A stretch of 64,000 bases of DNA from Datnioides undecimradiatus (GCA_008933995.1 WARS01001853.1:2162001-2226000); one strand, 5' to 3'; counted from the stretch's first letter, positions 26,401 to 36,137 are shown. The notes: generated from the sequence alone by a model not told the origin. Made by a program: numbers and translations.

Positions 26401-28719
26401 ACAAATAAAGCAGCTGTGCCTCCAGTACACTTGCAATGTCACAAGAGACATGGCCCGGTCTCTGAGGGCTCTGGAGAGTGAAGTAGTGGAGCTGCAGACT
26501 TTAGCAGACTCTACAGGAGAGAAAGAGCATATTAAAGCTCTCACAGACAAAAAGTCAGCTCTGGCAGACCTGCTGGGTTTTTCTGCCCAGGGTGCTCTGG
26601 TCTGTTCACGTTTTCAGTTTGTCTCTCAAATGGACGCTCCCTCTCACTTCTTCTTTGGTCTCGAGTGCAGGAATGGTCAGAGGAGGCTCATGCACTCCCT
26701 GCAGTCCGACACTGGGCAGCTGCTGCAGGAGCCTGCAAGTGTTCGCAGGTGTGCAGTTGCCTTCTATGAAAATCTGTTTAAAGCAGAGTTTCAGGAGAAC
26801 CCAGAAGTGGTGCAGTCTTTCTATGAGGGTCTCCCCAGGGTCACTGCAGAAGCCAACGCAGAGCTGGAGGCACAGATCTCTGCTGAGTAGCTGAAGGTGG
26901 CGCAGCCCTGGGGATTGATGGTCTACCTGCAGATTTCTACAAAGCTTTCTGGTCTGTGATTGGTGATGATTTACTGGTTGTTCTCAGAGACAGTTTGAGT
27001 AAGGGGCAGTGTTTTAAGCGCTCCTTTTAAGGTTCGGTGGGGAGGCAGGCAGGGCTGCTGTGGACTTTTTGGAGTGTGGGGCCTGTTCACCAAGGAGAGG
27101 CTTCAGAGCTGCAACTCACTGTTCTGGCTCCTTCAGGAGCCGCTGGTCTTTGGAACCTGCTTCACCACCCCACGTGCAGTGGGATCTTCTGTACTGACAC
27201 GGCTCTGCTCGGCGGGCGTCTTGACTCTGGAACATGTGGTCCAGCGGTGTGGTGCACAGTTGGACGATGCTGCAGCTCTGACCCTGTTGGCGGCACACGG
27301 TGACGGCCATGTCCTCCCTGACAACACTGACCTCTTTCCAGAGCTGAGGATTAAGCTGGACTGTGTCTGTTGGAGTCCTGCAGAGCCCTTTTCCACATGT
27401 TGACAGGTAAAATCATGTACAGACTAATGGTGAAGGTTTTTTAAGCAGAAACAAACTGAATGGTCCCACAGACACTCCGTGGAGGGCTCACCTGGCTCTT
27501 GGTGGGCAGGTGAGACCTGAGTGGAGCACGCTTTATAAACCACCGCTAACCAGGAGAGCTGCAGACCTGCAGTGGAGACTTCTGCATGGCATCGTAGCTG
27601 TCAATGCTTTTGTCTCCATTGTTAATCCGAACGTGTGTGAAACTTGTCCTTTCTGCCCTCAGAGGGAAACAGTCTTCCACTGCTTTGCGCATTGCTGCAG
27701 ACTTGGCCCCTCGTTCCTGCTGCTGCAGCAGGTCTTCAGCAGGTTTGGAGAAGTGTTCTCCCTGTAGGGCTTCATACTGGGATACAGGTACAGTCGCAGG
27801 TGTAGACACAAGTTCCAGCTGCTGAACTTTATTCTGGGACAGGCCAAGCTGGCTGTTTATGTGAGTAGGAGGAATAAGATAGATGCTAATGTGGCTGATG
27901 ATGTGAGGAACATGTTCGTCAGGATGGTGAAGGCTGCACGCTGACTTCAGTTATTACAGCGCCGTCAGTGATGTTCAGACGTTTGTTGATATCTGGTGTC
28001 ACAAAAACATCCTGTGCTCTGTTGAAAATCAGCTGATCTTTGGGCTCATGCTTCGCTGAATCTCTGTTGCTCAGTGTTTATTTGATTTTACTGGAATGAC
28101 CTTGTTTGTTTTTATTGGTTTGTACTGGATTTATTTTGAAAATGATAAAATAAAAAGCATTTGAAAATCAAAAATCTCTCTCTCTGTCTATCTCTCTCTC
28201 TCTGCCTGTCTCTCAGCAGGCAGCAGCAGTGGCGGGCAAGTCTCTGGGTTGGTTTTCGGTTTCCTGCTGTTCCTCTTCTTCTTCATCATCATCTTCTTTA
28301 TGGTCAAGCGGAGAAAGAGTCATGTGATCAGGCCTGCAGGTACAGCAGCCAATCAGAGACAGTTTACCTCTTCTTCTGTTTCATGTTGAGACGTTTGGAG
28401 ATTATAATCTGCTTGCCTGCTTCAGGTGCACTGGAGGAGAACTTGTACATGCTAATGCACAGTAACCATGGCAACACGGGGAAGGGTGTGGAGGGGGAGA
28501 AGCAGGAACGAGAGGATGACTCTCTCTATGGTAACACACTCACACACGCACTCTCTCACGCACATGCACGCACACACGCACGCACAGACACAGTACCTAC
28601 TAACAGATGCTAACATGCCAACTTCTTCTTTTCCTACAGTTCCTTGTAATCCAGTTGTTTCAGTAGAAACACCAATCACACAGCAGGTGGCTGAGGATGT
28701 AGAGGACATCTACATGTGA
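13282..28719 (+). CDS. Single-Ig-domain type I membrane receptor, CD2-family-like, with YxxM motif
   Basis: Five exons join in one frame of 218 codons: 13282-13339 (signal peptide [15 protein letters not shown]), 13556-13849 (Ig V-like), 28220-28339 (transmembrane), 28426-28530 and 28640-28719 (cytoplasmic). All introns are phase 1. The Ig domain has [20 protein letters not shown] and VFNDSGH. The canonical first disulphide cysteine is missing (GDAVLLTAG), as in CD2/CD58 V domains. A separate pair, CRHGRC, is present. The membrane segment is followed by KRRKSH. The tail holds NLYMLM, a YxxM PI3-kinase-type motif, plus DDSLY and EDIYM at the C-terminus. Human CD2-family proteins normally have a second C2 domain; I find none here. 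Likely an adhesion or costimulatory receptor on leukocytes (inference). It could instead be a divergent member of another single-V family. Confidence 0.72.
13855..14085. repeat. CA-rich microsatellite at a splice donor
   Basis: Imperfect CACACA/CAGACAAACA repeats start about 8 bases after the GTGAGT donor of the Ig exon. Confidence 0.9.
14227..14700. repeat. Interspersed repeat X, copy 1
   Basis: This shares long blocks with 37380-37935, including TTGTCGGCGTAAC, GAACTGGCACAAGACA-like, GACTTAAATACAC and AACAATAACC, in the same order. Both carry arrays of AAAATCNCTCTNACGAGG upstream. It is probably a non-autonomous DNA transposon family. No clear coding capacity or terminal repeats were resolved. 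Confidence 0.55.
14740..15880 (+). mobile_element. Tx1-type LINE, 5' piece with ORF1 zinc knuckle
   Basis: Decayed ORF1 of a Tx1/L1-group LINE reads [33 protein letters not shown] and SPHLKHVV. In a shifted frame at 15225-15266 there is a CCHC knuckle, [14 protein letters not shown] (C-x2-C-x4-H-x4-C). Stops and frame changes show it is dead. The element is cut at about 15880 by the minus-strand L1 and resumes at about 25915. Confidence 0.7.
15881..17146 (-). mobile_element. L1-type LINE, 3' half (RT end and C-terminus)
   Basis: Minus-strand frames encode [18 protein letters not shown], the RT active site [31 protein letters not shown] and [17 protein letters not shown]. The C-terminal block [20 protein letters not shown] with [19 protein letters not shown] is typical of fish L1 ORF2. 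The element is cut at 17146/17147 by the L2 insertion. The upstream half is at 21984-25690. Several frameshifts make it inactive. Confidence 0.8.
17147..21948 (-). mobile_element. Nearly full-length L2-clade LINE (Maui-like)
   Basis: ORF1 has a coiled-coil-like start ([17 protein letters not shown]) and an SGNH/GDSL esterase-like domain (20819-21391): [42 protein letters not shown]2 begins with an APE-type endonuclease (20704-19982: [37 protein letters not shown]). It is broken by one frameshift near 19985. A single 735-codon frame (19982-17775) then carries the [70 protein letters not shown]. The 3' end at 17147 is TTCAATTCAATTTTATTTAT on plus. The L2 sits inside the L1. Confidence 0.85.
17380..17475. 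repeat. GA-rich microsatellite in the L2 3' UTR
   Basis: AGAGAGAG runs at 17383-17415 and nearby lie within the non-coding 3' part of the L2. Confidence 0.85.
21984..25690 (-). mobile_element. L1-type LINE, 5' half (ORF1, endonuclease, RT start)
   Basis: ORF1 starts [15 protein letters not shown] near 25671 and ends with [15 protein letters not shown] and [15 protein letters not shown] near 25050, the Transposase_22 type. The ORF2 endonuclease reads [20 protein letters not shown] with [20 protein letters not shown] and LILGGDLN. The RT start reads [34 protein letters not shown] and [21 protein letters not shown] 406-bp element with inverted ends sits between ORF1 and ORF2. Frameshifts are numerous. 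Confidence 0.8.
24115..24520. mobile_element. 406-bp non-autonomous DNA element with TGTAACGG inverted ends
   Basis: The ends read TGTAACGGTTG on the left and AGCCGTTACA on the right. They are flanked by the direct repeat ATAAC at 24110-24114 and 24521-24525. No coding capacity. It lies between ORF1 and ORF2 of the L1. Confidence 0.6.
25700..25815 (+). mobile_element. Short retroposon 3' tail with TTCTA repeat
   Basis: GGATTAATAAAGTACTATTC followed by several CTATT units is a common fish LINE/SINE tail. It sits between the L1 5' end and the resumed Tx1-type LINE. Confidence 0.45.
25915..28170 (+). mobile_element. Tx1-type LINE, 3' piece (ORF2)
   Basis: The piece starts inside the endonuclease ([20 protein letters not shown]). 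It is then interrupted by a short AATTC repeat and continues with [40 protein letters not shown] and SDHPLVQC. Reverse-transcriptase fragments include [14 protein letters not shown] and [11 protein letters not shown] (26390-26890). C-terminal fragments are [20 protein letters not shown]. The 3' end near 28165 is an A-rich stretch, AATAAAAAGCATTTGAAAATC. Many frameshifts are present. The N-terminal part of ORF2 is absent, either deleted or never copied. Confidence 0.75.
28217..28339 (+). CDS. Transmembrane exon with NAGNAG acceptor
   Basis: The acceptor reads CTCAGCAG, so splicing at either AG gives an in-frame product differing by one residue. The exon encodes [19 protein letters not shown] and more hydrophobic residues, then the stop-transfer [11 protein letters not shown]. 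It follows the 14.4-kb transposon-filled intron. Confidence 0.7.
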
Positions 28720-29105
28720 CAACCAATCACAGCTCACCTTGTTTTCACCTTCTGTTGCCTCACCTGGACATCTGAGCTCACCTTTACTTTGCCATGTGTC
28801 ACACAGTTTCTCTCAGTTTATGTCAAATTACAGTGAAATCGTTGGTTTGTTTGTTCACTCAAACACACCTGAGCTGACTGTTCACCAGTCACACCAGAGA
28901 AGGGAAGTGGTGTCAAAGGTGGTGTTGTGCTTGTGTGTGTTACTCCCTTTGTGTGTGTTGGGGTTGAATCAAACAGTTGACAGTGTGAGCATCTGAAATT
29001 CAAACAAAGACGTCCATTGGTTTCACCAGATGTTCTTCCTGTCATGTGGTGCCCCCTGCTGACACTCTGGTTATGACATGATGAATAAAGCTTTCGTACC
29101 TGCAG
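28720..29105 (+). promoter_or_regulatory. 3' UTR and poly(A) signal of the CD2-like gene
   Basis: After the stop at 28717-28719 there is about 365 bp without coding signal, then AATAAA at 29084-29089 followed by sequence suited to cleavage about 15 bp downstream. Confidence 0.6.
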
Positions 29106-29370
29106 ACTGTGAAGCTTCATTGTTGGAGTGATGTCACGGCGTGCACATCCACCACCTGTATCCTGACATAATGAGATAATGTTTGTGTCATGAAAGCAGC
29201 ATCCAGGCAGAGTGACCAATTAAACGACTCAAACACACTATCAACTGTAACTATGAACTTTGGTTTTAAATTAGTTTTAGATAAAACCGCTGTACTCCTT
29301 TGTTCCAATCAGAAGTTAATTTAAATAAAGTTTGTTTGTTAAATTAAAAAATAAACCTTCAAATCATTTT

Positions 29371-29813
29371 GTCATGGTTTTGAGTTGAGTTTGTTGTTTC
29401 CTGTTTTATTTTGAAGAGTTTTTTCCCTGGTGTGTTTGTTGTCTACTTGTTTCCTTACCTTTGATTAGCCCATTGATTTCACCTGTGTCTCGTTTTGCTG
29501 CCCTCCCCTGCCTATTTAAGTTTTGCCATTGCCTTTGTTCTCTGTCGCTGCATTAGTAAGTTAGACCTCATGTTTTGCGAAGTCTGTTTCCATGATTCCA
29601 CGAGCCAACTCAGAGAGATCTTGATTTTTTAGTTTTTTTGGATTTGGAGTTATACTTACCACGCCTTGTTTTTGATTGACTTCCTGGATTTTGACCCTGC
29701 CTGCCTTGACCTTCCGAAAGCCTAAGCCCTTTAAATAAACTGTTGAAAGATCTTGTGCATCTCTGTGCCTGCCTGCGTCTGGGTCCAGCTCACCCCATAG
29801 CCTAGTCCTGACA
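29371..29813. mobile_element. Non-autonomous DNA element, 443 bp
   Basis: It begins GTCATGGTTTTGAG and ends CCTAGTCCTGACA, giving short complementary ends (GTCA...TGAC). The direct repeat CATTTT lies at 29365-29370 and 29814-29819. The right half (CTAAGCCCTTTAAATAAACT, GGGTCCAGCTCACCCC) is a dispersed fish repeat type related in style to repeat X. The flanks 29106-29364 and 29820-30080 show nothing recognisable. Confidence 0.5.
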
Positions 29814-30084
29814 CATTTTCAAAAACACGTTTATTCAAATCAAACAAAAACTGTAAAAAAGAAAAGAAGTTTAGAGACAAGTTTTAAAAATACATCACAA
29901 TAACGTGAAAACATCCAAAATCCAGGATCAGACCAGGACAAGACCAGGATCGGGATTAGGATCAGACCCAGATCAAGATCAGACAACAATCAAGATCAGA
30001 ATCAGGATCAGGATCAGTGCAACAGTCTCAGAGATGTGTTAAAGATGTAGTGCACTTCCACATAATGCAAAACTGTTGCATCAG

Positions 30085-30440
30085 GGGTAAGAGCCAACAT
30101 GGCTGCAGGGTAAGAGCAAACATTGTTGCAGGGTAAGAGCCAACATGGCTGCAGGGGAAAAGCAAACATTGCTGCAGGGTAAGAGCCAACATGGCTGCAG
30201 GGGAAAAGCCAACATTGTTGCAGGGTAAGAGCCAACATGGCTGCAGGGGAAAAGCAAACATGGCTGCAGGGTAAGAGCCAACATGGCTGCAGGGTAAGAG
30301 CCAACATGGCTGCAGGGGAAAAGCCAACATGGCTGCAGAGTGAGAGCCAACATGGCTGCAGAGTGAGAGCCAACATGGCTGCAGAGTGAGAGCCAACATG
30401 GCTGCAGAGGAAGAGCCAACATGGCTGCAGGGTCAGCATG
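30085..30440. repeat. 16-copy minisatellite, 21-bp unit
   Basis: The unit is GTAAGAGCCAACATGGCTGCAG with small variants (CATTGTTGCAG, GGAAAAGC, GTGAGAGC). Each unit contains CAACATGGCTGC, close to a YY1-like box. On minus the 21-bp unit keeps frames open (CSHVGSHSAAMLALTLQ), giving false proteins. Confidence 0.9.
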
Positions 30441-30754
30441 TCCAAGAGTTGCATGTAATTTGTGATCTTGTAGTTTCATGTTGTTTTCTAACTTGGACAC
30501 TGGGATACTTCGCTGTTGCTGTGCTGATGTTTGCTCTGTCAGTCTAAGGACACAATCTTTAAATGTTGTAAATGTTTTTATCTTCTGGTTGTTGTCACGG
30601 TGTCTCCTGAAGCAGCAGACAGTGAGTCTTTACAGTTGTCAGTTTGTTGGTGGCTGTTCTGTCGGTGGAGCCGTGTCGCTTCCATCAGGATCAGGGTTTT
30701 TGATATGAACGCAGACTCTATAAGCAGGTGATGTGAGAAGTGTTAGAACAAACA

Positions 30755-31737
30755 GTCATGGAGCTCCGGCACAGTCAGGAGGTGAACTTCGCTTTCAGGG
30801 CTTCATGAAACTTGAGGATGTCCTCCATGGAGTCAGAGGCCACCGTCTGCTTCACGACGTAACGAGCACCGCTCTCCAAAACACGATAGTAACGCTTCAC
30901 TTCCTGCAGTTCACACTTCGTCGTTCCTCCATCTTTTCATGGTCCTGCTAAGCTTCAGTTAGGCGTTTCATGTACTTTGACTCCACAGCTCAAATGTCCT
31001 CCTCCAGCTTCTTCTTGTAGACCTCTCGCAGCTCCTCCTCCCTTTCAGCCAACATTGTCACCACCTGCAGGTAGGTGTAGTTGGAGTAAAACTGTCCTCC
31101 ATCGTTGGCAACCATCTTCTCCACCTTTTCCAGCAGATCCAGGACCTTCAGGTTGTTGAGGACATGGTATCTGTTTCCCACCTTGGTCAAGACTGACTGC
31201 AGCTCAGGTCGAGCCTCCTCCAGATGTTGCTCTATGTCTGCTCCAATTTGCTCATCCTGGGAGAACAGGATGATGGTGTACTTCCAGGCGTCCTCTCCAA
31301 AGATCTCCTCCACCTGTCTGCGTCTTGTTCCTCAGTGGTGAATGGCCCCACCTTGATGACCAGCAGGATGGCGTGAGGCCCTGGGGCCGACATGTTGATG
31401 CATTTTGAGATATCTCTCCTCACTGCGTGCTCAGGTAAGGAGGTGTCAAAGAGGCCGGGGGTGATGATGGTCACCTGTCTGCCGAACACCTCAGCTGTCT
31501 GCTTACAGCACTGCCTGGTCACTGAGGAGAGAGAACCCAGGAGATCACACAGAGGCAGAGCTGAACATCAGACATGAACATGGTGTCACCTACGTCAGAT
31601 CAGTGAAGAACAGGTGAGAGAAGGTGTGTTACCTGAGGATGGACTGACAGCCGCACTAAAGACGTCTCGTCCCAGGATGTTGTTTCCACTAGAACTCTTT
31701 CCTGCTCCCGTTTTCCCGATAAAAACCAGCCTGAATT
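30755..31737 (-). pseudogene. GIMAP-like GTPase, disrupted copy 1
   Basis: GIMAPs are septin-related GTPases of lymphocyte membranes. The P-loop exon 31633-31737 encodes FRLVFIGKTGAGKSSSGNNI (intact GxxxxGKS). The second exon from about 31521 encodes TRQCCKQTAEVFGRQVTIIT, then PGLFDTSLPEHAVRRDISKC and LLVIKVGPFTTEEQ. The G3 aspartate of DTPG is replaced (IITPG). A one-base frameshift follows near 31320, after which VEEIFGEDAWKYTIILFSQD and YHVLNN continue in another frame. At the C-terminus, DI is followed by a stop, then ESKYMKRLTEA, a stop, QDHEKMEE and a further stop. Several independent lesions make a pseudogene the best call. Confidence 0.75.
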
Positions 31738-32394
31738 CTGAAACAGGAAACTCAGTGACAGTGATGATGTACTCGAGTTTTAATGAGAGTTCATTAAAAT
31801 CCAAATTAAAATCACGTTTACACTAGCAGGTAGGTCTAAGGTCTCAGGTTACTACAACAGTCCACCTCAGGCCTCTGAGTTCACATCTCTTTACTGAACT
31901 CCTCATGTGACCGCCGTTCACATTAAAATACTTCTGACCTTCACGGCTCTTCTGGTCGACTCCTTAACTCATGTTCTTGTTTTTCATCACAACTGACATG
32001 TGATCACTCTGCCGTTACTGCTCCGATATTAATCAATATTCATCAATTAGCTCCCTCTCATCTCTCCCATTCAGCAGATCAATGGATTTAGATCTGATGT
32101 TTATTACTGCTAACTCATCACGTGTTTCAGCCGGTTTCTGTGTTTACTGTCATTGTTCATACTTCAGTTTGACTTCACATGTTTTCTCACATGTTCATGA
32201 ACAAACATCAGCTAAGACAGAAACTGCGATGCTGGTTTGACACAAAACGGGTGAAACTGTGAGACGTGCTGGAGGTAGTGAGGGTTTCAGACCTGAAGGT
32301 TTGTGCTTGCTGTATCTTCGTTGTCTCAGTGATCCTGTTCAAACACAGAACAAACATTCAGAGCATGGAGTCACTGATGAGTCACATTAAAACC
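31738..32394. other. No recognisable gene
   Basis: AT-rich sequence upstream (in minus orientation) of GIMAP-like copy 1. It may include that gene's 5' exon or promoter, but nothing can be supported. Confidence 0.4.
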
Positions 32395-33250
32395 AGCCGC
32401 CACACAGCAGACACGGCGAGCAGCAGCCGCCACGCAGCAGACACGGGGAACAGCAGTCACCACGCAGCAGCTGCCACGCAGCAGATACGTGTTGGGATAC
32501 ATTGCTTATGTGCAGAGAAGTTGGTGTGCAAATGCTTGGAATTCTTAATCACAGTAGATATGAGAGCCACACTGCTTAGACGCTTAGAGTAGCAAATCGC
32601 ATGGGAAAAGAATGTCGACAGGGACAGAGACATCAGAATGATGAGGTAATGTACTGCAGACGTCAAGAACAACTCCATTAATGGTATAACCTACAGCTGC
32701 GGCCTTCTGAGATAGTTACTGTCTGTTCGGGTGAAAGGCCACCAAGAATGCAGACGATAGGTTTGGGTGTGGGTGTGTGCGGTGTTGTATTCTTTTTTCT
32801 ACACAGAAAACAGGAGCTATCAACGGCTGACGCCGATCACGAGAGCAGAGTCAGACTACACGAGAAGGACACCGGCACGAAGGACACCTGCAAGAAGGCG
32901 TATCCAGCCATGCAGCCAATGAGAAATGATTACATGCACATTCCTCCTCTGTGTAACAGTAATATAAACACGGACCAGGCCAAGATAGATCATCAGACTT
33001 TGTGAACTGATGCTGTGACTGTATGTCTGCCAGGGAAACGTAGTCTGGTCTGGAGCTCTGTAAACGATCTCTTTGTCTTATGCACTTTTTGCTGTTAGAA
33101 GACAAATAAAATACTTGGTGATTTAACTTTTAAGAGACTCCTGCATCCTTCATCAAATGAACACGCGAGTTCAGGGTAGAGAACTCAACATACGCCACGC
33201 AGCAGACACGGCGAGCAGCAACCACCACGCAGCAGACACACTGAGCAGGT
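32395..33250. repeat. CCACGCAGCAGACACGG minisatellite, split by a solo LTR
   Basis: Units of about 27 bp (CGCCACGCAGCAGACACGG plus a variable part) lie at 32395-32489 and again at 33191-33250. They flank the 701-bp LTR inserted in the array. Confidence 0.75.
32490..33190. mobile_element. Solo LTR, 701 bp
   Basis: The element starts TGTTGGGATAC and ends GAACTCAACA (TG...CA with TGTTG/CAACA inverted ends). It is flanked by the 4-bp direct repeat TACG at 32486-32489 and 33191-33194. An AATAAA at about 33105 lies in its last 100 bp, in the plus direction. No internal coding region or second LTR is present, so it is a recombined remnant of a retroviral or Gypsy-type element. A 4-bp target duplication is more usual for retroviruses. 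Non-coding. Confidence 0.72.
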
Positions 33251-34290
33251 CGTGAACCAACAAACTACTCAACACTGCATGATGGGAAATGATGGGCATG
33301 GCTACAATAACCTGAGCAGCACCTGGAGCATACATATCAGCTGACACATTGATCAGGACACACTGATCAGCGGGGGCAGGTTATTTCCTCTGAGATAAGG
33401 ATCAATGATCTGAAATCAGGATCAATACTCTGGTATCAGTCAGGCTCTTCTGTTTACATTTTACTTGACTTCCTCAGTCCACATGCACAGTCTCTGCTCT
33501 CGAATTTCACATTTACCAACATAAATAATCAATAAACCATAATCTTCGTGTTTCTTGTTGAAGTTTATTTTATAGTTAAGTCTCAGATCACACTTTAGAT
33601 GGATCCAACATGATCCAACATGACCTGCAGGATTTCCAGCCGCCATCTTGTGTAAAGTTTCTGAAATGAAAGTAAAACCAAGCTCCTCGATCAGCAGGAG
33701 TGCTCCTCCAGGCTGAGGGCACAGGCGAGAGCCCCAATGTCTCTGCTGGATGTGGCTCTGCTGATGTTAATAATGCGCTCATGGTTAAAGATAAATGGGT
33801 ATGTGTTACACATGATTCAGTGACGTCCTCTGCCAGACTCACCAGGTGTTTCTCTGTCAGACATGTCCGCTACTCTCCGCTGTCTGTGCTCCTTGAAAAA
33901 TGAACTTTAGTCCGTTAATGGGACCCACTCATCTATGAGTGGACATGGGACAACTCAGATCTACATCCGATCTACAAAATAAAAGTCTAGCGGACACAAA
34001 GAGACACAACAATAATAATAACGACAATAATGATGATAATAAAATAAGGAATAAATAAATAGACTTTTATTTTGAAAGGTTGCTGACACAGGATCACATG
34101 ATGAAGTGTCATAAACGGAAACACAGAAATATTTTCTGAAGCCTCGGGTCAGTTTGTTTTTACATTTTTATTCATTCTCTTTTATTTGATCTTCATTTCT
34201 CCTGTTTTTGTTTGTTTGTTGTGTTTGCCTGTGTACACTGTCTGCATTCTACTGTTCACCTCTCCTGTAGTTCACTGCTTACTCTGAAAA
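33251..34290. other. No recognisable gene
   Basis: Unique-looking sequence with a short CTTGTGTAAAG/ATGATCCAACATG duplication near 33605 and an ATAATAAT-rich stretch at 34005-34070. No exon pattern seen. Confidence 0.4.
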
Positions 34291-34299
34291 ACAAGTTGC

Positions 34300-34530
34300 A
34301 GGCTGCCTGTTCAGGTCCAGGCTGCCTGTTCAGGTCCAGGCTGCGTGTTTTAGGTCCAGGTCCAGGCTGCGTGTTCATGTCCAGGCTGCGTGTTCATGTC
34401 CAGGTCCAGGCTGCGTGTTTCAGGTCCAGGTCCAGGCTGCGTGTTTCAGGTCCAGGCTGCGTGTTTCAGGTCCAGGCTGTGTGTTTCATGTCCAGGCTGT
34501 GTGTTTCAGGTCCAGGTCCACGCTGCAGGC
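34300..34530. repeat. 20-bp minisatellite TTCAGGTCCAGGCTGCGTG
   Basis: About ten to twelve copies of CAGGTCCAGGCTGCGTGTTT with 6-bp GGTCCA insertions. A poly-frame artefact open on plus (GLHVQVQAACF) is caused by it. Confidence 0.9.
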
Positions 34531-35184
34531 GTTTGCTACAATGTTCTGATTCAGGTCTGATGAACACATCCAACACAGCCCTTTTTTGAGCAGCTGGTGG
34601 TTCTGGATCACTCTCTGTTGGTTGCCATGTCTCAGACAGTAGATGGCAGCAGCTCACATGTTTAATTCTGGTTCTGGACACATTTACGGTTTACTGGTGC
34701 TGCTGATGGGAGTCACATGCACGTAAACATCCTGGTTCTGATCAGATTCTGCATCATAATGGAACTCTTGAAACCTGCTTCTTCCCCCCAGAGAGAGATC
34801 ACACACCTGATCAGGTGTAGGTAACATTCTAGTTTGGGGAAATACTGAGATACTCCAGAAACCAGACCAGGGCCAGGATCCGGGTTCACAGGTAAATTAA
34901 ATTACATCATAATTCAGTTTCTGAGAAACACAAATGTGTGAATCAACGATGTCTTTAAAAGAAATGTTCAACTTAGTTCTGTCCATCTTGATGACATCAC
35001 AGTGAGATCGGTAATAGGCGCTTGAAACAGCAGTAATGCTGCTCAGGTTGCAGGAAGTACGTACAGCAGGTCAGTTAGTCTCCAGTCTTTCAGTGATGTC
35101 ACTGTTAACATTTTTAGACTTTGACTGGTTCGACTTTCTAACCTCCCTCTGTTGTCTCCAGCAGGGAGTTTGTGTTTCTCAAGC

Positions 35185-35780
35185 ATGGATCCAGATCCAG
35201 GTCCAGGTGTAGGTGTAGATCTCACCGTCGTCCTTCTGGAAAACTCTGGAGTTGGTAAAAGTGCATCAGGAAACTCCATCCTGGGACAACGGGCGTTCGT
35301 TTCCAATAGGTCCTTCAAACCAGTGACAACCCAGATCACAGATCTGAGCAAACTGAAAGTGTTTTCAGGAAAAGGATCTCAGTGGTCGACACTCCAAGAA
35401 TATTAGGGTCTGAGAGGGTCATTCGGACCAGGTATCAGGAGCTCCTGAAGTCTTTCAGACCTTGTTTGTTCTTGGTGGTGATTAAAATTGATAGATTCAT
35501 CACTGCACAGAGAAATGCTGTGGAGGTGGTTCACGGAGCCATTGGAGATCAGGGGTTCAACAAGTGTTACCTGCTCTTCACAGGGGAAGACATCTTAGAT
35601 GACAAGCAGTTGGATGGTTTCATCAGTGAAGATCCAAAAGGTCCACTCAAACCTCTTATTAACAGGTTTGTGGTCAGGTGTCATCTGTTCAACAATGAAA
35701 ATGGAGCCCTTCTGAACAAGTCCAGCCACCTCGGAGTAATGATGTTACGCTCAAGGTCTCATGTGATACAGAAACGTTAA
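35185..35780 (+). pseudogene. GIMAP-like GTPase, disrupted copy 2
   Basis: This is in the opposite orientation to copy 1. The frame from 35185 gives LTVVLLENSGVGKSASGNSI. The first P-loop glycine is replaced by Glu (ENSGVGKS). It runs into a stop at 35403-35405. A one-base shift near 35375 recovers the G3 region as VVDTPRILGSERVI. It continues through PCLFLVVIKIDRFITAQRNA, CYLLFTGEDILDDKQLDGFI, PLKPLINRFVVRCHLFNNEN and a stop at 35778. The G3 glycine is also lost (DTPR). A CAGCAG acceptor lies upstream at about 35163. Probably a dead or decaying gene. Regions 34540-35150 and 35790-36130 show nothing recognisable. Confidence 0.7.
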
Positions 35781-36137
35781 ACCACCAAACCCAGAACAGC
35801 AGGTGACAAACTCTAGAGTCAGCACTGCATCACATGATGTCACAATAATCAAATAGACAGGTAATAAGAGCACGCACAGGCCTTTAAGCAGGCTAAAACA
35901 ACAACTCTGATGGTCTGGAGACAAGTCGGGGTCGTCCAAAGCGTCAGACTCACGATCTCAGTCTTATCTCCATCCAGCTTCTTTAAGTGAATCTATACAT
36001 AAACAGAAATGTCAGCAGATCAATGGGTGGGCCCAGTACAGAGCCTTGAGGGCTGCCACAGAGCAGAGCCGCAGTATTAAGTATCATTTACCCCAGTGAA
36101 CCTGGTGTCAGCACCTGTTAAAGGTGTGATACAGTGT

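Noticed and set aside
33461-33903. Overlapping 60-85-codon frames on both strands
   Set aside because: No family resemblance, no splice sites fitting, ordinary random-length frames.
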